Shown here one piece after another: positions 51,853-59,815 of a stretch of 64,000 bases of DNA. This stretch comes from an uncultured Ulvibacter sp. (GTDB lineage Bacteria > Bacteroidota > Bacteroidia > Flavobacteriales > Flavobacteriaceae). Position numbers and translations under genes: made by a program. Positions within the stretch are counted from its first letter, which is position 1; each line of letters begins with the position of its first letter. The stretch is from NCBI GenBank assembly GCA_938041335.1, contig CALIAF010000036.1:1-64000 (forward strand), written 5' to 3'. The notes beneath the pieces were generated by a model that saw nothing but the letters and a program-made list of their open reading frames with translations, was not told where the DNA came from and searched no databases.

Positions 51853-52116
51853 ATGGGAGAGAAAAAACAAAAAGAACAGCAGCAAAAAAGACACTTTGTG
51901 TTTCAGCGTAAAAATTATAAATTCATGCTTATTGGGATTGCTTTTATTGCGGTAGGCTTTATACTAATGACAGGTGGTGGTAGTGATGACCCAACGGTTT
52001 TCAATCCAGAAATCTACAACTGGAGACGCATCCGTCTTGCACCGGCTCTTATCTTAATTGGTTTTGGTATTGAGATATATGCGATTTTATTGAACCCGGG
52101 GAAAACCGAAGAATAA
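51853..52116 (+). CDS. DUF3098 small membrane protein
   Basis: An 87-residue protein with a basic N-terminus and two helices (about 26-41 and 61-77). FQRKNYKFMLIGIAFIAVGFILMTGGGSDDP and YNWRRIRLAPALILIGFGIE are the two DUF3098 blocks. Function is unknown, but the family sits between ftsX and uppP across Bacteroidota, which suggests a link with division or lipid carrier recycling. The uppP ATG follows the stop directly. Confidence 0.92.
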   Translation: MGEKKQKEQQQKRHFVFQRKNYKFMLIGIAFIAVGFILMTGGGSDDPTVFNPEIYNWRRIRLAPALILIGFGIEIYAILLNPGKTEE

Positions 52117-52917
52117 ATGGAAGTAATTGACGCGATTCTTTTAGGGATCATACAGGGTTTTACAGAGTTTTTACCCGTTTCTTCTAGTGGACATTTAGAA
52201 ATAGGAAAAGCGATTTTAGGTGATAACTCCGTGCCAGAAGAAAGCCTTTTATTTACGGTGATTTTGCATTTTGCTACAGCACTAAGTACTATTGTCGTAT
52301 TCAGAAAAGATATTATTGAAATACTAAAGGCAGTATTAAAATTTAAGTGGAATGAAGAAACCCAATTCATATTTAAAATAGCAGTCTCTATGCTCCCAGC
52401 AGTTGTTCTTGGCTTATTTTTTGAAGAACAATTAGAAGCTTTTTTTGGTGGTAATATTGCTTTTGTAGGTGCAATGCTAATCGTTACGGCGGCCCTACTT
52501 TACTTTGCAGATAAAGCAAAGGCCACAGAAAAACCAGTGACTTTTAAAAACGCATTTATTATAGGAATCTCACAAGCCATCGCTATGCTCCCAGGGATTT
52601 CAAGAAGTGGTGCAACGATCTCGACTTCTGTATTATTGGGAAACGACAAAAGTAAAGCGGCACGTTTTTCTTTCTTGATGGTCATCCCATTAATTTTTGG
52701 GAAGATTGCAAAAGATATTTTAAGCGGAGATATCACCACAGAATCTACAGATTTCACCATTATGGGCTTAGGCTTTGCAGCTGCATTTGTAAGTGGACTT
52801 ATCGCTTGTACTTGGATGATTAAACTCGTAAAGAAAAGTAAGCTTTCTTATTTTGCTATTTACTGTTTAGTGGTGGGATTAATCGCTATTGGGGTTGGGG
52901 TATATCCTAGTCTTTAA
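52117..52917 (+). CDS. uppP: Undecaprenyl-diphosphate phosphatase
   Basis: A 266-residue membrane phosphatase of the BacA family, which regenerates undecaprenyl phosphate for wall synthesis and can confer bacitracin resistance. The two active-site motifs are GFTEFLPVSSSGHL (about 14-27, with the catalytic E and histidine) and PGISRSGATI (about 160-169, with the arginine). About eight helices fill the rest. It is immediately downstream of DUF3098 with no gap, and truB starts 9 bp after it. Confidence 0.96.
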   Translation: MEVIDAILLGIIQGFTEFLPVSSSGHLEIGKAILGDNSVPEESLLFTVILHFATALSTIVVFRKDIIEILKAVLKFKWNEETQFIFKIAVSMLPAVVLGLFFEEQLEAFFGGNIAFVGAMLIVTAALLYFADKAKATEKPVTFKNAFIIGISQAIAMLPGISRSGATISTSVLLGNDKSKAARFSFLMVIPLIFGKIAKDILSGDITTESTDFTIMGLGFAAAFVSGLIACTWMIKLVKKSKLSYFAIYCLVVGLIAIGVGVYPSL

Positions 52918-52926
52918 AAAAACTTA

Positions 52927-53628
52927 ATGAACAACTCCTTAACCCTAGAAGACTATCAAACTGGCCAAGTCATCCTAATAGACAAGCCGCTCAACTGGAC
53001 CTCTTTTCAAGTGGTAAACAAAGTGCGCTGGTTAATCAAGCAGCAGTTTAAAATTAAAAAAATTAAAGTGGGGCACGCAGGGACGCTAGATCCTTTAGCC
53101 ACTGGACTTCTTATTTTATGTACGGGTAAGTTTACCAAACAAATAGAAACCTATCAAGCGCAGCATAAAGAATATACGGGCACCATTACGTTAGGAGCCA
53201 CAACACCTAGTTATGATTTAGAGACCGAAATTAACAAGACCTTTGACGTTTCGGGAATAAGCAAAGAGGATATCCTTGAAAACACGAAACAATTTATTGG
53301 CGAAATTGACCAACGCCCGCCTGTGTTTTCTGCCTTAAAAAAAGAAGGAAAACGATTATACGAATATGCAAGGGCTGGCGAAACGGTAGCAATACCAACG
53401 CGTAAAATCACAATCTCTACCTTTGAAATTACAGGTATTGAAATGCCAAACGTTCACTTTAGAGTCGCTTGCGGTAAAGGCACATACATTAGATCTTTAG
53501 CACACGATTTTGGCGAAGCCCTCGATAACGGCGCCCACCTTTCTGCCTTACGCAGAACTAAGATAGGCGACTTCTCTGTGGATAATGCTGTTTCTATTGA
53601 AGCTTTTGAGCAATTAATAAACGGATAA
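52927..53628 (+). CDS. truB: tRNA pseudouridine-55 synthase
   Basis: A 233-residue enzyme that makes pseudouridine 55 in the T loop of tRNAs. The catalytic aspartate lies in VGHAGTLDPLATGLL (about 48-62), and RPPVFSALKKEGKRLYEYAR (about 132-151) is the second signature. The C-terminal CGKGTYIRSLAHDFGE block is complete, but there is no PUA domain, so it is a short form. It is last in the ftsX-DUF3098-uppP-truB cluster; the facing thioredoxin-like gene ends 1 bp after it. Confidence 0.95.
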   Translation: MNNSLTLEDYQTGQVILIDKPLNWTSFQVVNKVRWLIKQQFKIKKIKVGHAGTLDPLATGLLILCTGKFTKQIETYQAQHKEYTGTITLGATTPSYDLETEINKTFDVSGISKEDILENTKQFIGEIDQRPPVFSALKKEGKRLYEYARAGETVAIPTRKITISTFEITGIEMPNVHFRVACGKGTYIRSLAHDFGEALDNGAHLSALRRTKIGDFSVDNAVSIEAFEQLING

Positions 53629-53629
53629 C

Positions 53630-54232
53630 CTAGCCAATTAAGCCAGCAATATCGCTCGCAATGGTTTGCCCTTTATCTTTATTATACCAACCTTGTAAAG
53701 ATTCTTTAAATTCTGGAGTTAAACCACCGTGTTCAGCTTTAAATGCATCTACCAATACGGTAGCAGTAGAAGGCCTTGGGCCCCAGGTTGCCGTAACCTC
53801 ACCATTTTGAACCTGTATCAACTTTGGTATAGACATCCCACCATTTGTTAAAAACTGATTCATCAAATCTACATGTTCGTCTCTTAAGACAACTTTTAAA
53901 TCTATGTGCGCATTTAAGTCTGCTAACTTATTAATAACAGGTAAAGCATGTGCAGCGTCCCCGCACCAGGTTTCAGAAATAACCAGCCAAGTTGTTTTCT
54001 TATTACTCCTAGCAATCGTTTGATTGCTCTCTTCTGAAATTTTAACTGTCTTATCAAGTCTTCTCATACGCGCATCACCTAATTTGGTGTAGTTTACAAA
54101 GGCTTCACTTTGATCTGGACCAGAGCTAGATTTGTTTGCCACATGATTTATAGCGAGTGTTCTATATTCTTGATAACTCATTGCTGTTTTTAAACTATCT
54201 GCAATAAGTGTGTTTGTTTTTGTAGTTTCCAT
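53630..54232 (-). CDS. Thioredoxin-like protein with one active-site cysteine
   Basis: A 200-residue cytosolic protein with a thioredoxin fold. The active-site segment WLVISETWCGDAAHALPV keeps the first cysteine (about 102) but the second position is alanine (CGDA instead of CxxC). It therefore cannot form the usual disulfide and may act as a glutathione-type or thiol-binding protein. The N-terminal half (1-75) is helical and unlike thioredoxin. The family (Thioredoxin_9) is of unknown function. Confidence 0.8.
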   Translation of the reverse strand: METTKTNTLIADSLKTAMSYQEYRTLAINHVANKSSSGPDQSEAFVNYTKLGDARMRRLDKTVKISEESNQTIARSNKKTTWLVISETWCGDAAHALPVINKLADLNAHIDLKVVLRDEHVDLMNQFLTNGGMSIPKLIQVQNGEVTATWGPRPSTATVLVDAFKAEHGGLTPEFKESLQGWYNKDKGQTIASDIAGLIG

Positions 54233-54300
54233 ATGCTAGTTTGACGAAGTAATTTACAATTTCTTACTATCTTTAACAATACAAAAAAAGAGGCTAAATT

Positions 54301-54867
54301 ATGACCAAGAAAAGATGTGGATGGTGTGGCACAGATCCGCTTTATATGGCTTATCACGATCAAGAATGGGGAGTACCTGTTAAAGATGACGCCCGCCTTT
54401 TTGAATTTTTAATGCTCGAAACTTTTCAAGCAGGGCTAAGCTGGATCACCGTTTTAAAAAAACGCGAAAACTTTAGAAAAGCTTTTGACGCATTTGATTA
54501 TAAAAAAATCGCCAAATACACAGAGACAAAACAAGAGGCTTTACTTCAAGATACCGGTATCATTAGAAACAAACTCAAAGTAAAAGCTACCATAACAAAT
54601 GCGCAGGCTTTTATAAAAATCCAAGAAGAGTTTGGGAGTTTTAGCGATTACATCTGGGGTTTTGTAGATGGAAAACCTTTACAAACTAAATGTAAAACGT
54701 TAGCAGATGTACCAGCAAACACAGCCCTTAGCGACGCCTTAAGTAAAGATTTAAAAAAGCGAGGATTTAAGTTTGTAGGTAGTACTGTTGTGTATGCACA
54801 TATGCAAGCCACTGGGATGGTGAATGATCACGTAAAAGATTGCTTTAGATATAAAGAATTAAGTTAG
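54301..54867 (+). CDS. tag: DNA-3-methyladenine glycosylase I
   Basis: A 188-residue base-excision repair enzyme that removes 3-methyladenine. The Tag zinc-finger cysteines open the protein (RCGWCG) and close it (HMQATGMVNDHVKDCF, with H and C). The core motif YHDQEWGVPVKDDARLFE (about 18-35) and LMLETFQAGLSWITVLKKRE (about 39-58) are diagnostic. It is a single gene with a shared hairpin region downstream. Confidence 0.94.
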   Translation: MTKKRCGWCGTDPLYMAYHDQEWGVPVKDDARLFEFLMLETFQAGLSWITVLKKRENFRKAFDAFDYKKIAKYTETKQEALLQDTGIIRNKLKVKATITNAQAFIKIQEEFGSFSDYIWGFVDGKPLQTKCKTLADVPANTALSDALSKDLKKRGFKFVGSTVVYAHMQATGMVNDHVKDCFRYKELS

Positions 54868-54879
54868 GAGTTGGAAAAT

Positions 54880-54908
54880 AAAAAACCGCTCCTTATGGAA
54901 GCGGTTTG
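54880..54908 (-). terminator. Terminator of the secreted deiminase gene
   Basis: On the minus strand, stem AAACCGCT / AGCGGTTT around a 9-nt loop is followed by a T run. It could also serve tag from the other side, though the T tract is weaker in that direction. Confidence 0.75.
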
Positions 54909-54931
54909 ATTACATTAGATAGTATTTCTTA

Positions 54932-56677
54932 TTACAGCTTGAGTATCTTTTTAGTCACATTTCCGAAGTCACCACTAAAGGTTACAAATAATGTACCCTG
55001 CCATTGCGCTTGCAAGTCAAGTGTCAACGCTCCTTGAACGTCTTCAAATGTAGTATGGAACAATTCCTGCCCTATGATGTTGGTGATAGTCACATTTATA
55101 TTTGAAAACTGTGCCGTAAAATTAAATTTCACCGCATCTGTTGTTGGATTAGGATATGGTCCAGCAATATGAGACGCTGCAAATTCCTGCGTTGCTAATG
55201 CACCAACATTGATACGCCAGTATCCTTCTGGTGCAACTAAAGGTCGAGCCAGTGATTTTCCAGAATTAGCTTCGGCCCAAATGTAATATTCAACATCTGT
55301 ATTTGTGCTTGGCATATTTAATTCTGCTGTCCACATATCAGCTCCAGCATCGCTCATTACTACTTCTTGGTATGCCGTGTCGCCTTGTTCTCTCCAATAT
55401 ACTTTTGCTTGAGCAACATCTGAAATATGCTTTATTGACGCATCTATTGTTACAGTAGAAGAAGGTGCTGCTTCTGCTACTGGCTGATGTACTATTAAAA
55501 GAGGCTCGTCAACACCAATGGTATGCGTAATACAATGAATAGCACCAAAAGAAGCAATCAAATTCTCTCCTTGGTTATCTACATCAATCCCTACCACATT
55601 ATAACCTGGCATTAACTCTTCATAATACGCTAATGCAGCGGCATCTACTTCTGGTCTATAGGTAGGCACTAAAATAGATTTATTAATAATTAATGAATTA
55701 CTATAGGTTCTATAATACCCATTTGTATCAGGGTATGCACCACTTGTACTTGGAGGAGCATCTATCCATCTCACTTTATATGGCGTACCAAACGTAGAAT
55801 TAAAATTACTCAACACATAATCAATATTCTCTTCTATCTGTGGGCCATCTGCTACACCTTCTGGATATTTACTTACCAGCAGCGTCTCCTCATCTAGTAA
55901 CTTCATATGCATATCAATATGGTGTATTGCGTCATATGGCAAGGATTCCATTTTAATATAATTAGAAATCCCCATATAATCTTCCATAATCTGATCTACT
56001 TGTACCTCAGATTTTGCGGTCACTCCATAAGGATTGCCGGCTTCATTCTCTTCTAAAATAAGGTTAGATGCAAATGCATTCCCTTGTCCATCTGACATAT
56101 AATTACCGCCAGTATTCACTAAATCATTTGGCGCCGTATTGGTCTCATAAAAGTCGATATCTAACAAGGCCGCATGTGCAGACGGAATGGTATCATCATT
56201 AGGTCTTGGTCTATTATAAATCCAATCTACAAGTGCTCGTTCTCCCACATCATCTGAATATACTGTATTACCTGCATAATCACGAATCCAAATACTATCC
56301 CAATTTCTATTTAAATAGGTGATATTTGAGGTATCAATACCATTGCTCTCAAGGTAATTATTAACGCTCGCTTCCTGTTGTGTTACTATTATTACTTTTG
56401 CTTCTTGAACACCAACTGCAACAATTTGACGCAAAATATTAGGGTAAAAATTCTCCCAGGTTACAACTAAGTATTCTACTTCTTCCCATTCTGCTGCCGC
56501 TCTTACAGGTCCTGTAGGAGGAGGTGTACGTTGCGGGTTTGTAAATTGAAAATCTGTAATGAGACCTTTTTCAGTTTCGGTTAGTCCGTTAGGTAAAGGT
56601 TGATCTTGCTGCGCAAAAGTGTGCTGACCAGAAAAAAGGATAGCAAAAAGGAATACTGCGCGTAAAGTAAATTTCAT
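54932..56677 (-). CDS. Secreted agmatine/peptidylarginine deiminase-like enzyme with T9SS tail
   Basis: A 581-residue exported guanidino-group hydrolase of the PF04371 family. The signal peptide ends near HTFAQ (about 22). The catalytic set aligns with Porphyromonas gingivalis PPAD: D133 in WIRDYAG, H253 and D255 in HHIDMHM, N327 in YSNSLI and the nucleophile C382 in AIHCITH. An immunoglobulin-like domain (about 400-495) and a T9SS type A sorting domain (YPNPTTDAVKFNF to KKILKL, about 510-581) follow, the same architecture as PPAD. Substrate (protein arginine or agmatine) cannot be told from sequence. It is a single gene with its own terminator. Confidence 0.88.
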   Translation of the reverse strand: MKFTLRAVFLFAILFSGQHTFAQQDQPLPNGLTETEKGLITDFQFTNPQRTPPPTGPVRAAAEWEEVEYLVVTWENFYPNILRQIVAVGVQEAKVIIVTQQEASVNNYLESNGIDTSNITYLNRNWDSIWIRDYAGNTVYSDDVGERALVDWIYNRPRPNDDTIPSAHAALLDIDFYETNTAPNDLVNTGGNYMSDGQGNAFASNLILEENEAGNPYGVTAKSEVQVDQIMEDYMGISNYIKMESLPYDAIHHIDMHMKLLDEETLLVSKYPEGVADGPQIEENIDYVLSNFNSTFGTPYKVRWIDAPPSTSGAYPDTNGYYRTYSNSLIINKSILVPTYRPEVDAAALAYYEELMPGYNVVGIDVDNQGENLIASFGAIHCITHTIGVDEPLLIVHQPVAEAAPSSTVTIDASIKHISDVAQAKVYWREQGDTAYQEVVMSDAGADMWTAELNMPSTNTDVEYYIWAEANSGKSLARPLVAPEGYWRINVGALATQEFAASHIAGPYPNPTTDAVKFNFTAQFSNINVTITNIIGQELFHTTFEDVQGALTLDLQAQWQGTLFVTFSGDFGNVTKKILKL

Positions 56678-56745
56678 AACAACTATTTTTTATTGGGAAG
56701 TCAAATATACCGAAATAGTCGCATTTTAAAGGGGGAGTTAACATT

Positions 56746-57387
56746 TCAATCATCCAAATATGATAAAAATGTGAGTCTATCTATCTCTTTTGCACCCAGA
56801 CTTTCTAGATGTGCAGTATGCATCTGGCAATCAATTAAGTGATACTCGTCCTGTTTCAGTTTTTGCACTAAATGAAACAACCCCACTTTTGATGCATCAC
56901 TCATTACCGCAAACATACTCTCCCCACAGAAGATCTTTTTCTCTTTTAAATCTATACCATACAAGCCACCTACTAATTTTCCTTCAAACCACACCTCAAC
57001 AGAAAGTGCATGTCCTAACTGGTGTAGCTTCATATAAGCGATTAACATTTCTTGAGTAATCCAGGTGCCCGCTTGCCCATCTCTTTTAATCCTTGCGCAA
57101 TTTGCGATTACTTGCTCAAAAGCAGTATTAAATGTGACCGTAAATTTTTTAGATTGGATGGTCTTTCTGAGGGACTTTGAAACCTTTAAAGCTGAAGGAT
57201 ACAAAACCATTCTAGGGTCTGGACTCCACCACATTACAGGTTCATCCTGATTATACCAAGGGAAGATCCCGCTATTATACGCGAGCAATAAACGTTCTGG
57301 AGTTAAATCACCACCATATGCTAAAAGACCATCACGGCTAGCATCTCTTGGGTCTGGAAAAGACAAAGTTGAGATATATGGGATCAT
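56746..57387 (-). CDS. aat: Leucyl/phenylalanyl-tRNA--protein transferase
   Basis: A 213-residue enzyme that adds Leu or Phe to N-terminal Lys/Arg of proteins, creating N-degrons for ClpS/ClpAP. The motifs GLLAYGGDLTPERLLLAYNSGIFPWY (about 20-45), WWSPDPRMVL and LVGGLYGIDLKEKKIFCGESMFA (about 140-160) are diagnostic. ATG at 57387 is chosen; a GTG four codons earlier is possible. The neighbouring genes are unrelated. Confidence 0.95.
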   Translation of the reverse strand: MIPYISTLSFPDPRDASRDGLLAYGGDLTPERLLLAYNSGIFPWYNQDEPVMWWSPDPRMVLYPSALKVSKSLRKTIQSKKFTVTFNTAFEQVIANCARIKRDGQAGTWITQEMLIAYMKLHQLGHALSVEVWFEGKLVGGLYGIDLKEKKIFCGESMFAVMSDASKVGLFHLVQKLKQDEYHLIDCQMHTAHLESLGAKEIDRLTFLSYLDD

Positions 57388-57599
57388 GCATTTCGGCACC
57401 TGTTACGGTAACACCAATTGTTTTATTATTATCAAAACAAGAGTTTTGAAGTTTAAATATATAAAAACAAACATCCCTCTAAAATATGATTCTATTTATA
57501 TCAGATTGGATTTATTTATTTGCTTTAAAAATCATATTCTTAATGCTAATATAGCATTTGGTGAAAAAGTGTTTTCTAGGTACTAGTAAAATAGAATCT

Positions 57600-58022
57600 C
57601 TAACATTCAAGCATAACCATCTTGTTTGTATAATCTAATGTAACTTTGAATTCAGGGTTGAAAAAATTTGTCCCAAGTAATATGTGCGAATCTTTAGCAT
57701 CTACACAATCAATTAAAACATTGCGGGCGTGATAAAATGGTTCATCAGAATTTTCTTTTAAAATCCAAATATCCATTTTTATCTGCCAGACTTTATAAGA
57801 TTGTCCTGCTACACCAATAATTTGGGAAGTACTTATTGCTTCACTTTTACAATCAATCCCTAATGCTTCAAAAAAAACCATTGGAAATACCGTCACATCA
57901 GCACCAGAATCTATTAAAGCATTGATAGCTAAAGTACGTCCTGTCTTAAGATTAGACAACATAACTGTTAGTTCTGGACGATAAACTCCTCTATTTACAG
58001 TAAATGGAAGAATTAAATTCAA
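57600..58022 (-). CDS. Retropepsin-like aspartic protease
   Basis: A 140-residue single-lobe aspartic protease of clan AA. The catalytic DSGAD (D38-S-G-A) sits in ALIDSGADVTVFP, the flap region is IIGVAGQSYKVW (about 68-79), and ILLGTNFF (about 114-121) corresponds to the ILG motif. A homodimer would be needed for activity. Translation starts at TTG 58022, overlapping the stop of the upstream small gene by 4 nt (TTGA). There is no signal peptide. The DNA here is AT-rich compared with neighbours. Confidence 0.82.
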   Translation of the reverse strand: MNLILPFTVNRGVYRPELTVMLSNLKTGRTLAINALIDSGADVTVFPMVFFEALGIDCKSEAISTSQIIGVAGQSYKVWQIKMDIWILKENSDEPFYHARNVLIDCVDAKDSHILLGTNFFNPEFKVTLDYTNKMVMLEC

Positions 58023-58183
58023 AAGACAAATTTTAAATCTGGATTAGGAATAATGTTCATCTTAAACTGAATGCCAGAGTCTATAGCTTTTTTATTTACT
58101 TCTAAAAAATCAGCCCCAACTGCAATTAATTTACCCGTTTTAATAGAAACTGCATTGTAGGTCATTTTATTATTATTTTTCAT
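58019..58183 (-). CDS. Small DUF5678-like protein paired with the retropepsin
   Basis: A 54-residue protein reading MTYNAVSIKTGKLIAVG...EVNKKAIDSG, which resembles DUF5678: a 'GKxIAVG' strand pair followed by an 'EVxKKA' helix. The family is often encoded beside retropepsin-like proteases. ATG at 58183 is preferred over TTG at 58201; ATG at 58165 is also possible. Translation is coupled to the protease gene by a 4-nt overlap. It could be substrate, regulator or partner of the protease; nothing in the sequence decides this. Confidence 0.65.
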   Translation of the reverse strand: MKNNNKMTYNAVSIKTGKLIAVGADFLEVNKKAIDSGIQFKMNIIPNPDLKFVF

Positions 58184-58316
58184 TTTGAACGTTTTAATCA
58201 AGTAAAATTCAAAATTGATGCCAATTATAAATTTAACTATTAAAACACTAATATATAAATTTTATTTTATATGTCTAAATATTAATGTTTAAGAAGTCAA
58301 CATAATAGTTAACACA

Positions 58317-58343
58317 AAACCACGCATTTGCATGTGTGGTTTT
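58317..58343 (-). terminator. Terminator of the DUF3127 gene
   Basis: On the minus strand, stem AAAACCACACATG / CATGCGTGGTTTT (one mismatch-like wobble) followed by TGTG and T-rich sequence, about 75 bp after the stop. Confidence 0.65.
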
Positions 58344-58416
58344 AGGGTTTAATTTTTAAAAGACTCCTTATAAAGCCGGGTTAGTCTACTATGTAAATCA
58401 CAGATTTACTGTCTCA

Positions 58417-58797
58417 CTAAAAAGGAAGATCATCATTATCTTCTGTGTTTAAGTTGTCTGCTGGCTTAAACGTTTCCATAGGCGGCATTGGCGGCATATC
58501 TGGCGCACCTGCTCCTGCTTGCACATTTTCTATTCTCCATCCTTGAATAGAGTTAAAATAACGCGTCGTGTTTGTCTTAGGATCTTCCCACTCTCTACCT
58601 CTAAGGTTGATGCTTACTTTAACTTCTTGACCTATGCCAAAGTTGTTCAACAAATCTGTCTTGTCTTGTACAAATTCAACCATTATAGGTTGTGGGTATT
58701 GCTCTTGCGTTACCACTACCAATTCTCTTTTTCTGAAACCGTTACTACCAAAAGTTTGCGTTTCTCCAATTAGTTTAATCTTTCCTGATACTTCCAT
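58417..58797 (-). CDS. DUF3127 OB-fold protein with SSB-like acidic tail
   Basis: A 126-residue protein. The N-terminal DUF3127 domain (1-95) is a beta-rich OB-fold-like core: KIKLIGETQTFGSNGFRKRELVVVTQEQ, VSINLRGREWEDP and FNSIQGWRIE. A proline/methionine-rich linker (about 98-112) leads to an acidic tail ending DDLPF. That ending equals the C-terminal tip of single-strand DNA-binding proteins, which recruits repair and replication proteins. DNA binding is inferred, not shown. It is a single gene with its own terminator. Confidence 0.85.
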   Translation of the reverse strand: MEVSGKIKLIGETQTFGSNGFRKRELVVVTQEQYPQPIMVEFVQDKTDLLNNFGIGQEVKVSINLRGREWEDPKTNTTRYFNSIQGWRIENVQAGAGAPDMPPMPPMETFKPADNLNTEDNDDLPF

Positions 58798-58859
58798 TTT
58801 GTTTGTGTTTCCATCATAGCTATACGCTTAATGGCAATCTATTTTAGTTATTAATTAAT

Positions 58860-59681
58860 TTACTTATTTATTAAAATTTGCCAAGCTGCCATTACGTCTC
58901 CTTGACTTAATAGTACTTGGGCTTTTTTATGTGTTTCTATTGCTTCGGAAACGTTCGCAGATGGCAATTGAGCTACATTTGCTAGCATTCCTAAATCGTT
59001 ACCCGTTAAGACTTTACTTAAACGAACCGGCTCTGGTAATGCATCAACTCCTATGCCAATTACTGATAATGGTTTTGCTACTTCAAACATTCCTACTTTA
59101 GATCTACTATACCAGTTGCCACCCATTCTTGCTACGGCATCTATTTTTGCAGGATCTATCTTTCCAGACTCATCTAGTATGTTCTCATCTATATGCAGTT
59201 GCACTACCTCGCAGATGACTAAGTTTCCTGCACCGCCTTCTGTACCTAAGGCAACGACCTCATTTACTTTACACTCTAATTGCACCGGCGCTTCTAACAC
59301 TCTTGGAGGGGTTACTTTTACGGAAGCTGCCTCTGTAAAACCTGCTTTAGTAAACTCATTAACTCCCTTTGCATACTCTGTAGAGGATAAGGACATTTGC
59401 TGCACCATATCATAACTTACTATGTTAATGACAACCTCTTTTGTAGCTAAAACGTTTTCTAACGTGTGCTTTGTGGTATTATCTCGTACCCGTCTTGCCG
59501 GCGAAAAAATTAAAATAGGAGGATTCGCACTAAAAACATTAAAAAAGCTATAGGGTGAAAGGTTCACCTTTCCGTCGCTATCCACCGTACTGGCAAAGCA
59601 GATAGGTCTGGGTGACACGGCGCCCAGTAGGTAACCATGTAATTGTGCTGTTTTTATGTCTTTAGGTGAGATACTAAGCAT
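58860..59681 (-). CDS. Flavin reductase-like FMN-binding protein
   Basis: A 273-residue protein of the flavin reductase/flavoredoxin split-barrel family. GYLLGAVSPRPICFASTVDSDGKVNLSPYSFFNVFSANPPILIFSPARR (about 15-63) is the FMN-binding signature. The C-terminal 60 residues, helical, exceed the core domain. ATG at 59681 is preferred over GTG at 59687. It is encoded divergently from the histidine kinase at 59816; a functional link is possible but not shown. Confidence 0.87.
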   Translation of the reverse strand: MLSISPKDIKTAQLHGYLLGAVSPRPICFASTVDSDGKVNLSPYSFFNVFSANPPILIFSPARRVRDNTTKHTLENVLATKEVVINIVSYDMVQQMSLSSTEYAKGVNEFTKAGFTEAASVKVTPPRVLEAPVQLECKVNEVVALGTEGGAGNLVICEVVQLHIDENILDESGKIDPAKIDAVARMGGNWYSRSKVGMFEVAKPLSVIGIGVDALPEPVRLSKVLTGNDLGMLANVAQLPSANVSEAIETHKKAQVLLSQGDVMAAWQILINK

Positions 59682-59815
59682 GAGCACAAATGTAGTTAAA
59701 GGTGCTGCCTTGCAAAAATCGAGTTACACAATAATATTAACAATTTTACTTTATATTTAAAACATAATTGTTGTGGTCCCTTTTTTTAAATATTTCAGCA
59801 ATAAAAATATAATGT

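Noticed and set aside
57386-57586. A 66-residue open frame on the plus strand between aat and the retropepsin gene
   Set aside because: It is a low-complexity AT-rich translation with no motif or promoter; the region looks like plain spacer.
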